Assembly: GCF_000003815.2 (NCBI RefSeq)
Contig: NC_049982.1
Span: forward strand, 2,987,499 to 3,051,498
Length of the DNA stretch: 64,000 nt
From: Branchiostoma floridae
Taxonomy: Eukaryota; Chordata; Leptocardii; Amphioxiformes; Branchiostomatidae
Direction: 5' to 3'
This document shows, one piece after another, positions 53,801 to 61,572 of the stretch (positions are counted from its first letter, which is position 1; every line of letters begins with the position of its first letter). The notes under the pieces were generated by a model that saw nothing but the letters and a program-made list of their open reading frames with translations, was not told where the DNA came from and ran no database searches. The translations under genes were made by a program, and so were the position numbers.

Positions 53801-56800
53801 AGTCGAAGGTAAGAACAGTGAAAGTATTAAAGTCATTAAGGGGTTTTGTGCTGGTGTAATGGTTAGGGTGTAAGGCAAAGAACCTAGAAGTCCTAGGTCC
53901 CATGACATGCCGCCGAAGTTGTGCCCCTGGGAAAGGCGCTTGATACGACTTTCATCACTTCGCCCAGGTGTAAAAATGGGTACCTGACTTCGGTTGGAGA
54001 GGTAAAAGTCAGTAGAAGGGTTGGGTTCTGCCTTTCAATACCGTGCCCTAGAAAGAGTGTATAACGACCTACAACCCCTACGGCCTCAACAAGGCTAAGG
54101 AACTACCTTGAACTTGACATTAAAAGTCCCTATCATACCATAGATAAAGCCACTTTAAGCAAGAATTATATATATGGCAAGGCCAACTGTAGAGACGCTG
54201 CACCACGGATTACAAACTAACAGCTACATCTATCAGACACATGCTCGTCTGACTGGCCTTATGTAAAATTTAAAGGCGACGTAACTGAAGACGTTTAAGT
54301 CTGATTGGACGACATTTTAATAAGACAAAGAACATTCTTAATCACATAAAACAAATCAAAGTTCTGTCCGCCATGTGTACCCCCAGGAAGGCCGAATCAC
54401 GAAGCCGTGACCGTCCCGACCAGCGGCATCAGCGGCGCCGGCACGGCTGGTGCACAGAACGGGCCAGAGAAGGCCGTGGACGGGAACGCGGGAACCTTCT
54501 GGAACCCGCAGAACCTGCCCAGGAACCACAACAACTGGTGGATCATCTTCGACTTCCAGCGGGTCTACACCCTGTCCGCCATCCAGGTCTTTTTTTCATG
54601 GCTTTATTATTAAAACAAATAGTACATTTGTAAAAAAAAGTATCTTTATAATCTGTAGCTATTGTACAGGGAGTAAAACAAAGTACCAGTGACCACTGTC
54701 ACATGGAGTAAAAGTACATTTGTTAAGTGCAATAGGACCAATATTTCTACAATCTAGAACTATTACACAGGTAGTGATAGGTACATGTGTCTCCTATCGC
54801 ATGAGTTAGAGTACACTTTGCCAGCACAGGGAAAACAGCACAGTTGAAACAAGTATGTCTACAATCTACAGCTATGGCACAGGTGTTACATGTGTCTTCT
54901 ATCACATGGGAAACGGTAATGATACAATTGACAAAGACGAGGAGGTTAAGACTAGTATTATTGCATAAGGAATAACTCTTCATTTATACTGGCCTTTCTC
55001 TCATATACATATGTAGAGTTATTATGTATAATACTTATATCCGCCATCCAGGTCACCAACTACGGGGACACCACGCATGACGTCACCGCCTTCAAGCTGG
55101 AGACGTCTGCCGACAAGGTGACGTGGCAGCCCGTGTACTCCACCTCGGGCGTCCGGCCGGGCACGAACCAGCCGCAGCTGTTCGGCGGGTTCTCCGGGAC
55201 CGGCCGCTACTGGCGCTTCACGGTCACCAGGACCCCGCAGGGCTGGCAGCCGTGGCTGGTGGAGCTTAGGTTCTACACCATACCGGGTACGTCTTATTCT
55301 TGCGTCACGTAACACATGTCTTAACGCGTTCATTTGCACATGGTTCTATACCAAACCGGGTACGTCTTATTCTTGCGTCATGTAACACATGTCTTAACGC
55401 CTTCATTTGCACATGGTTCTATACCAAACCGGGTACGTCTTATTCTTGCGTCATGTAACACATGTCTTAACGCGTTCATTTGCACATGGTCCTATACCAA
55501 ACCGTCTTATTGTTGCATCACTGAAGTACGTTCATGCCCGAGGCTGCTAGAAAGCACATGGTGGAAATACACGAGACATACATGTGACAATAAAACAGTG
55601 ATGAATATCATTGTAAAAAGAGGCTACACGAATGATAATGTAAACTTTTTCTTAACTGTCTCTCCTTATATCACTCATCAATCCTCTTCGATACGTGAGG
55701 CTTCAGGAAGTTCGCCCATCTTTGTCTGTCCGCCGCAATTCTGGGAGCCTCTCCTCTTTACCTCGTTCTTGACGCAGCGTCTCCCGTTCTGCTTCGGCCT
55801 TCCTCTTGCTCTCTTCCCCTGCGGAGTCCATGGCAGAGCAGGTTTCGGTAGGTTGTCGAGGTTCATGCGACAAATGTGGCCTATTGACCACCGCAATCTG
55901 CATCTGTACGTGCCGCAGTTTCTTGGTTGACTGGTATATAGGCTTTTATTTGACGTGGCCTCTTCTTTATCATATCCTATCATCCCCAGCATCTGAAGGA
56001 CAGGGCGAGGTACAAGGCGACACCACCCACACCCACTTCCACGTGGTCGGCATGGCCGTCACTGCGCAGGACGCGCAGGCGTACTGCCGCACAAACCAGA
56101 AAGGACACCTGGCGGACATCAAGAGCAAGGTAGTCCAGGACTTCGTGGAGCAGACGATCCGCAAACACAGCAATCCCAACGAGAACTTCTGGGTCGGACT
56201 GCAGGACAGCACAGTAAGAGACACGCCATACAGATCATTTTTGTATTTCATTTTTGGTAAACCGTCTCATGGTGTAACACACCAGGTTTGTACTGAACAG
56301 TGCAAGCTGCATACCCGGTAAACCGCCTCCATGGTGTAACACACCAGGTTTGTACTGAACAGTGCAAGCTGCATACCCGGTAAACCGCCTCCATGGTGTA
56401 ACACACCAGGTTTGTACTGAACAGTGCAAGCTGCATACCCGGTAAACCGCCTCCATGGTGTAACACACCAGGTTTGTACTGAACAGTGCAAGCTGCATAC
56501 CCGGTAAACTGCCTCCATGGTGTAACACACCAGGTTTGTACTGAACAGTGCAAGCTGCATGTCCGGACAGATTTATATTGGTCCCTCACACTGGGATGGT
56601 CCCCGTCTTTTTGATAGGTATGATGGGTTCTTTAACGATCTTGAGGTCTGGATTTTTGCAAACGCGACCTACATTCAAATTTTCAAGTCGGCGGGACGCC
56701 CCTAACCAAAGTTACTCTCCAGGCCTAGACCTCGTGACCTGATGGGAAGTTTGACGTTAGTGACAGGTCAAAGGTTCCAGGAAGTAGGTTTCGGCCACCG

Positions 56801-58333
56801 TCTCTTTGTCTCCTCTCAGGAAGTTCAGTATTCAATATTCTAACTCTACCAAAAGTCACCGAATGTTTTGAGGATTCACTATGAATGTTACCATATGTCC
56901 CGGGTGTTCAATATGAGTGTTCTGGGGTTATAATATGTATTGTTCAATGTGAATGTGCTGTGGTTATATGCATTGTTCTACCCCATCCCAGGGAAACTCG
57001 GGCTGGCAGTGGGCTGACGGGACGTCCCTGACGAGCTGTTTCTACAAGAACTGGGGCCCCTCGGAGCCCGACCCCGCCGGCAGCGGGCAGAAGTGCGTCC
57101 AGCTGGACGCCTCCAACGGCTTCACATGGAAGAACGATTACTGCAACACCAAGAAGTTCTTCGTCTGTCAAACTGGTAATGTCATGTCGGAATGAGTCTT
57201 TACAAGAGAAATGTAGAAAGATAGATGGATGAATACAGATATACGGTAGGACTTGATGGTTATATAGGTAATAGTTAAAATCATCATCCTATCGTTCCGT
57301 GCCAGTACTGCAGCCAGGCCACGGCCTTCTCGTTAGCTTCTAGTAGGTCCTGGTTGGAGATGTTGGGGCCTAATACACAGTCCTTTGTAATGTGTCCCAT
57401 AGTTTGGGTAGGGTGGCCACAACGACACTCAGCTGAGTTCACCCGTCCCCATTTCAGTAGGTTGTCTCTAGTCCTACCTACTCCTCATCTGGCTCTGTGA
57501 AAATGTTAAAATGAATAAAATGAAAATGAAGTTAAAATGAATGAGTCTGTTGTTCTTTATAAAGGCCTACATCACATTTCTAAACCGGGGCCCGACCGGG
57601 CAGTTTTCGGAAATGACAAGTATGATATAAAACACACTAAACTACACATGACATAAAGAGAACTGTCGTGAGCATTATTTGTGTACATTTTTACGTATGC
57701 ATCTCTATTTTTCGTTTCCACAAACAGCCCGCCCGGGCCCTTGTTTGGAACTGTGACGGCAGTCTTAAACGTACTTTATTCCTTCTGCAGGACCCGGGGA
57801 TACAACTGCCTGCAGGGGAAACTCAGGTGAGATGATAACCAACATCTGTGTTGTTGTCACTTACTAATTTCTGTGTGTCGATATTCGGTCAAGGATTTTA
57901 TCTTCCGTAACTTGGTGGCCGAAGTATTCTGGCCCGTTCAGTGTAGTGCACTTGGTAGGAAGGGCGTACAAATACAGTTGTTTATTTGAAAATTCAATTG
58001 TTTTTTCTTTTTCCTATGTTCTTTTTAACTTATTTTCCTAATAAGCTCATTATTAGACTCATTGTGTTTGTAGCTTTTTAATATTTATGAAAGTATTGAT
58101 ACATTAGCGTTATGGTTTCTAATGAAGGTTGAAGAAAATTAGTTTGATTGCAGCAAATGTGATCCGAACAACATCAAACCAAACAATTCTCCTTCCCACT
58201 TAAACCTCCAGCTCGCGAAATCGGATCAGAAGCCGAGAAGGATGAAGAGGAGATGATCGAAGACATCGAGGAGGTCTTGGAGGAAGTGAGAAAGATCGAG
58301 GAAGAGCTGGAGGACGCGGAGCAGGAGGAGTGA
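47764..58333 (+). CDS. Gene 2: secreted CTLD-F5/8C-F5/8C-CTLD lectin, paralogue of gene 1
   Basis: Coding exons: 47764-47847, 48308-48367, 48777-48846, 49137-49324, 50926-51109, 51544-51576, 53165-53291, 53510-53808, 54387-54586, 55052-55286, 55990-56213, 56992-57175, 57791-57826, 58212-58333. They join in one frame of about 620 codons. The protein has a signal peptide, a short acidic leader, CTLD1, GPGEENAC, two F5/8C domains, CTLD2, GPGDTTAC and an acidic tail. Exons 1-6 and the last four match gene 1 in order and phase, and CTLD1 exons match in length (188 and 184 nt). It lacks the WSC-like, F-type lectin and tectonin parts. The introns are crowded with mobile elements. It is predicted to be secreted and to bind sugars with calcium; the ligand is unknown. 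Confidence 0.85.
49137..51109 (+). CDS. Gene 2 exons 4-5: first C-type lectin domain
   Basis: Exons 49137-49324 (188 nt) and 50926-51109 (184 nt). Marks are [39 protein letters not shown], an EPN triplet, WDDVEC at the WND site and KYFICQ. EPN predicts mannose-type specificity. The intron between them holds multiple truncated copies of both exons in a CA-repeat background. Confidence 0.92.
49325..50925. repeat. CA-microsatellite intron with repeated partial CTLD exons
   Basis: The last 105 bp (35 codons) of exon 4 plus its GT donor recur four times: 49392-49496, 49744-49848, 49896-50000 and 50041-50145. A decayed fragment lies at about 50322-50345. At the other end, the acceptor and first 45 or so bases of exon 5 (with about 35 bp of upstream intron) are duplicated at about 50728-50810. 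CA, GA and C-run microsatellites lie between copies. Two gaps of 100 N (49568-49667 and 50346-50445) interrupt the block. The copies lack usable in-phase acceptors and are probably not exons. Confidence 0.88.
51544..51576 (+). CDS. Gene 2 exon 6: GPGEENAC linker
   Basis: 33 nt, phase 1-1, [11 protein letters not shown], equivalent to GPGEGNACGGSS after CTLD1 in gene 1. Confidence 0.85.
51637..52884. mobile_element. Non-autonomous DNA transposon with subterminal repeats
   Basis: Terminal inverted repeats are gagggtctgcatg (about 51643) and catgcagaccctc (about 52863). Inside both ends lie arrays of a motif like taacgcttaacggtgaattc (three or more copies at 51666-51750 and at least five at 52693-52850). 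The middle holds diverged repeats with aaatgccattt-ctgcatttt. No transposase is seen. It sits in the intron before the first F5/8C domain. Confidence 0.75.
53165..53808 (+). CDS. Gene 2 exons 7-8: F5/8-type C domain a
   Basis: Exon 53165-53291 (127 nt) ends in phase 2 and exon 53510-53808 (299 nt) continues [43 protein letters not shown] Cys lies near the start (GSCLTHN) and one near the end (RFCGVE), so this copy may close with the disulfide typical of the family. The splitting intron is absent from F5/8C domain b and from gene 1 domains. Confidence 0.88.
53292..53509. mobile_element. Penelope-derived fold-back element forming the whole intron
   Basis: The intron consists of two inverted terminal pieces of the Penelope-like family found at 14294-15849. 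It has ggttggtagaatatagg at its left, gaagctctgaggaaggtgtc read on the minus strand, then gagagacatcgaaa and gctggttgtg on the plus strand. Its outer end matches the end of the full element. The flanks are cctgcccagg (exon 7 end) and cctgcacagg (before exon 8), a 10-bp target duplication with one change. The splice sites fall inside these flanks. Confidence 0.82.
53840..54120 (+). mobile_element. Degraded tRNA-derived SINE
   Basis: A-box-like TGGTGTAATGGTTAGGG is followed by a worn B-box region and the body cccctgggaaaggcgcttga, acttcgcccaggtgtaaaaa, tgggtacctgacttcgg. It shares the core with the SINEs at 9676-10169 and 40985-41185. It lies in the intron between the two F5/8C domains. Confidence 0.72.
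54387..55286 (+). CDS. Gene 2 exons 9-10: F5/8-type C domain b
   Basis: Exon 54387-54586 (200 nt) ends in phase 0 at LSAIQ and exon 55052-55286 (235 nt) continues [18 protein letters not shown], then [10 protein letters not shown] and [12 protein letters not shown]. The protein is very close to gene 1 F5/8C domain 4. Without removal of the insert at 54587-55051, translation would stop after about 10 further codons. Confidence 0.88.
54587..55051 (-). mobile_element. Reversed poly(A) retrocopy acting as an intron
   Basis: The insert is flanked by a 15-bp direct repeat, tccgccatccaggtc (about 54575-54589 and 55040-55054). Next to the left repeat is a T8 run. On the minus strand this reads AATAAA, about 9-10 bases, then A8, the end of a polyadenylated transcript. 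The body has imperfect repeats of about 100 bp (acaatctagaactattacac, acaatctacagctatggcac). The paralogous exon in gene 1 (34773-35207) is uninterrupted at this place. CAG|GT in each repeat supplies the donor and the acceptor. Confidence 0.82.
55271..55525. repeat. 73-bp tandem repeat spanning the F5/8C exon end and donor
   Basis: Units at 55271-55343, 55344-55416 and 55417-55489, then a partial one. The first unit begins inside exon 10 (ttctacaccataccg) and includes the splice donor (GG|GTACGT), so two extra exon ends with donors lie downstream. Confidence 0.9.
55678..55910 (-). mobile_element. RTE-like retrotransposon fragment
   Basis: The minus strand encodes [32 protein letters not shown] and a tail ending SRIEED. 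This matches the usual C-terminal region of RTE-type polyproteins (GH..RM, ALxWTPxGKRxRGRPxxTWRR). Only this piece is present, in the intron before CTLD2. Confidence 0.85.
55990..57175 (+). CDS. Gene 2 exons 11-12: second C-type lectin domain
   Basis: Exons 55990-56213 (224 nt) and 56992-57175 (184 nt), phases 1, 0, 1. Marks are [40 protein letters not shown] in place of EPN, WKNDYC at the WND site and KFFVCQ. The EPD change makes the sugar preference uncertain. It pairs with CTLD2 of gene 1. Confidence 0.9.
56256..56562. repeat. 62-bp tandem repeat in the CTLD2 intron
   Basis: Units start at 56256, 56317, 56379, 56441 and 56503, each ggtaaaccgcctccatggtg and so on. The first is 61 bp and the last is partial. 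Near-identity of units means recent expansion. Minus-strand reading frames through it are by-products. Confidence 0.92.
57283..57490 (-). mobile_element. Non-LTR retrotransposon C-terminal fragment
   Basis: The minus strand reads [20 protein letters not shown], then [16 protein letters not shown], then about 30 residues to a stop. The C-x-C-x7-H-x4-C pattern after a KWG motif is the usual end of many non-LTR polyproteins. A stop codon lies just upstream in the same frame, so it is a dead remnant. It lies in the intron after CTLD2. Confidence 0.8.
57791..58333 (+). CDS. Gene 2 exons 13-14: GPGDTTAC linker and acidic tail
   Basis: Exon 57791-57826 encodes [12 protein letters not shown]. Exon 58212-58333 encodes [14 protein letters not shown] and then about 26 acidic residues ([18 protein letters not shown]) to TGA at 58331-58333. 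It is shorter than the gene 1 tail but has the same placement and phase. Confidence 0.87.
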
Positions 58334-58910
58334 GCCGAGAGAGATGCAGGGGAGGAGGTGGAGGAGTGAGCTGGAGAAGATGTAGGGAAATATCAAGAGA
58401 AGGAGTGAGCTTATGGAGATGCAGAGGAGAGTCAGATTAATTGAGCTGAGGGAGAGAAGAAAGAAGGAGTTAAGGGATGTAGGAGAGTAGGGGAAGAAGG
58501 AGTGGGCTAGTTTAACGAGATACAGAGTAGAGGTAGGAGTAAGCTGAGAGAGATGTAGGGAAATATGAAGAGAAGGAGTGAGCTTATGGAAATGCGAGGA
58601 GAGCCAGATTGATCTGAGGGAGAGGGAGAGAAGTAAAAAGGAGTTTAGGGATGTAGGAGAGTAAGAAAAGAAGGAGTAAGCTAGTTTAGGGAGATACAGA
58701 GGAGAGGTAGGAGTGGGCTGAGAGAGCTATAAAGGAGGATTCAGACTGAGATGGGGAGATGTGGAGAAGGAAGAGAAGAAGGAGTAAACTGGGAGAGATG
58801 TGGAATAAGATTCAGACTGAGGTGGGGAGATGTGGAGAGGGAAGAGAAGGAGGAGTGAACTAGGAGAGATGTGGAGGAGGAGAAGGAATCAGGCACAAGA
58901 TGTGTAGAGG
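58325..58910. repeat. Purine-rich degenerate repeat across the gene 2 stop codon and 3' UTR
   Basis: The motif ggaggagtgagc, first seen at the stop codon itself, recurs many times with spacers such as gagatgtagggaaatat and gagatgtggagagg. The strand is almost all purine for about 570 bases. The 3' UTR seems to have grown by tandem copying of the end of the coding sequence. Confidence 0.75.
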
Positions 58911-59296
58911 AGTATGATGATCAGTCGCGGTGATTTTTTTTCTTTCTCTGTTACGATAAAAAAAACTTTCATTTTCTCTTTAATATAAGATATACTGCTT
59001 ATCAAGGGTGTTATGGTTAAGTTAACTTAATGGAGTAAAAGGGAAAATGGCTAGCTTTACACTTACCCTACAATAAATACATTAGCTGTAAGTTAGCCTG
59101 TAAGACAGACCTCAAAATAACGTATATTTCATATATTGTAGTTGGTCGAATCATTATCTGTGAGGTAGACGCTAATACAATTATCTTAAATTCATAATGC
59201 GTTGTGTTTAAACGTACTTAGTGCTTTTAATCTGTTGTAGCTTTGAAGACAGGAAGCGTACTAGAAGCGTGACTCGTACACAAAAAGCAAATATGC

Positions 59297-59302
59297 AATA
59301 AA
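59297..59302 (+). terminator. Possible polyadenylation signal of gene 2
   Basis: AATAAA about 965 bases after the stop. Another AATAAA is at 59072-59077. Which is used cannot be told from sequence. Confidence 0.4.
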
Positions 59303-59804
59303 TGTAATAGTAACATTATGATGGAATGTTTAGAAAATATCGGTGTGGAATACTTTGCTCTGCTATGCGAGGTAATGTCTATTGGGTTGTGTGCTTTCAT
59401 TATGTTTCACATGTTTAGCTCGAGAATTACAATGTAATCTAAGCTGTGGTGATTAAAAGAGAGATAAGTGGGGAAAACTCAACTTTGTCTGACTCTGAAT
59501 GTTTTACCTTTAGTTTTCAGCACAGGACTGCTCGTTAAGTATATTGTTCAGTAGTATTAGTTATCAGCAGTAGTCCGTTGTAATGTGACATAGACTCAAA
59601 ACTGACGCCAATATCTTCATAACAACACATGCGCGCTAACGGGGATTTGTAGGGCAACGCTGGAACAAAACAAGTAACCATCCATCTGGTCATACAACGT
59701 GAAACACGTCAACTAGAAATGGCATACTTCACTCCCTTACCCAAACTGCTTTGCAAACCTGCCAGCCTCACAGGAGAAAAAAAAGCAACACTTTAGGTGT
59801 ACGG

Positions 59805-60002
59805 CGCTTACAACACAAACACACACAAAAACATAAACGGACGCAAAATCATATAGACACCCAAACGCATGTAAATAGACACGCCCATAGATGTGATAAT
59901 AGATATATACACCAAGAAACATGCACGCACACACATACATTTGCACACAAACACACGTACAAACAACACATACACACGCACATACAATACAAACGCATGT
60001 AT

Positions 60003-60043
<41 letters not shown>

Positions 60044-60250
60044 ACCAAAATAATTACACAAAAATACACACACACACACAAGCAAAACAAATACACACAA
60101 GTACACACACACACACATACATAAATATGTACGTATACACGATCACATGTAAATACGCTCACAGACACACACTCACATACATTTGCACGCAAATCACACC
60201 CACAAACGCACATTCATATGATTACATACAAACACACACACAGAAAATAC
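59805..60250. repeat. CA-rich microsatellite block
   Basis: About 440 bp of interrupted CA and CATA repeats, intergenic between genes 2 and 3. Frames through it are not coding. Confidence 0.9.
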
Positions 60251-61572
60251 ACAGCTATACACACGCCAACTGTAGCCTGCTGATATCTAACTGGCGACCA
60301 TCTCATTACGACCACACGAACAAGTCTCCATGAGTGCGCTGAACCATACCATTAGCCTATCATTAGCAACATAGAGCAGGCCATTAACTAATTGGAGTTA
60401 CTCCAGGGCAGCGCGTGTCGTACTGAGCGCTCAGAACTACCGGAGCGTGACGCTATAATGACTCAGCGGCGCACCTGTTGTACACAAGGCCGCGGTCTGT
60501 GGCTGTTTGCTGCAACCGGTCAAAATAATGTTTGTGTAGATAAAACTTACAACTTTAGTCACGGCTTAATAACATGCAAGTGCACATGCAATATGGTCAC
60601 AAAGGGACAGGAGTCTACAGGGTATATCTGAATGCTGCACGATTAATATCACGCACTATCTGGCTTTTGAAATGAAATCTACTGAGATGAAATATGCAGA
60701 ATGAAGTTAAAATCGCGTTCTACGTCAATAACAGAAGATGCTTTGCAAAAATACGTGGAGAATTCTTCGTCTTTTTCTATGTTTTGGTAATATATGCATT
60801 ATGTTATGTGTCGGTACTGTATGAGGGCTGGTTTTCCTGGTGATAGTCGAGCACTAAGTATACCATTATGTGTGTTTGCTTTTGCATGGAACTACGGATA
60901 CAAGTATAATGATAAGCTGATAGCTATAGGAGCCCAAACCTACACTACATAAAGAGCTGTCTGCCAGCAAGGCGTCAAGACCATAGTATGTTCAGGACGA
61001 AAGGTACAAACATCGGAAGCTCCTGCTGACCACAAATATCTGGAAAATTCACACACACACGAACTTCCATTCAGATGGACGTAATAAACCCCTCGTATCT
61101 ACATGCTGGATTGCCAACATGCCATCTCTGTCCATGTGAATATTAAATGGAGGTTTAACATAGCGACGCCCTCCTGCCATTGTTCTGAAGCAGACACCGT
61201 CCTGTTGACAGCCAGTGGAGGGTGTGACGGTACACACCCAAACTTCATCATCTGGATAGATCACGCACAACTCAGCCCACAACGGGAACACATTTCTCCT
61301 GTACCAAAATTCTAAACGTTTGTTAACCTCTGGTTCTCCCCACGCTAGAAGCACCGTTACCGCATCGCAGTGGAGTGAGTTCTGATGAACATGTAAAACC
61401 TGGATTGAGATCTCCTCGGCCTTTAACTGTATAGCGTGTGAAAAGGTTCAATGTTATGTTTTTCCAAGGAGGTTGAAAGAGGGATCTTACGTAACTACGG
61501 TGCCACTATATCAACAAACCGTGCTACAAGAAGCTTAACTGTTTTATAGTTTCCGAAACACCTGCGTCCACG
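60251..61572. other. Upstream region of gene 3, nothing recognised
   Basis: No gene, repeat family or clear promoter element is recognised. Confidence 0.5.

Noticed and set aside
55271-55525. CRISPR-like array of direct repeats
   Set aside because: Units are contiguous 73-bp tandem copies without unique spacers, in a eukaryotic intron.
56235-56589. Minus-strand frames repeating [14 protein letters not shown]
   Set aside because: They are products of the 62-bp tandem repeat in an intron; no start, splice or homology support.
59737-60333. Long Cys/Val- or His/Thr-rich frames near 60 kb
   Set aside because: CA-rich microsatellite with no coding pattern.
61049-61354. 101-residue minus-strand frame upstream of gene 3
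   Set aside because: No recognised domain, no signal, no splice context; plausible chance frame.
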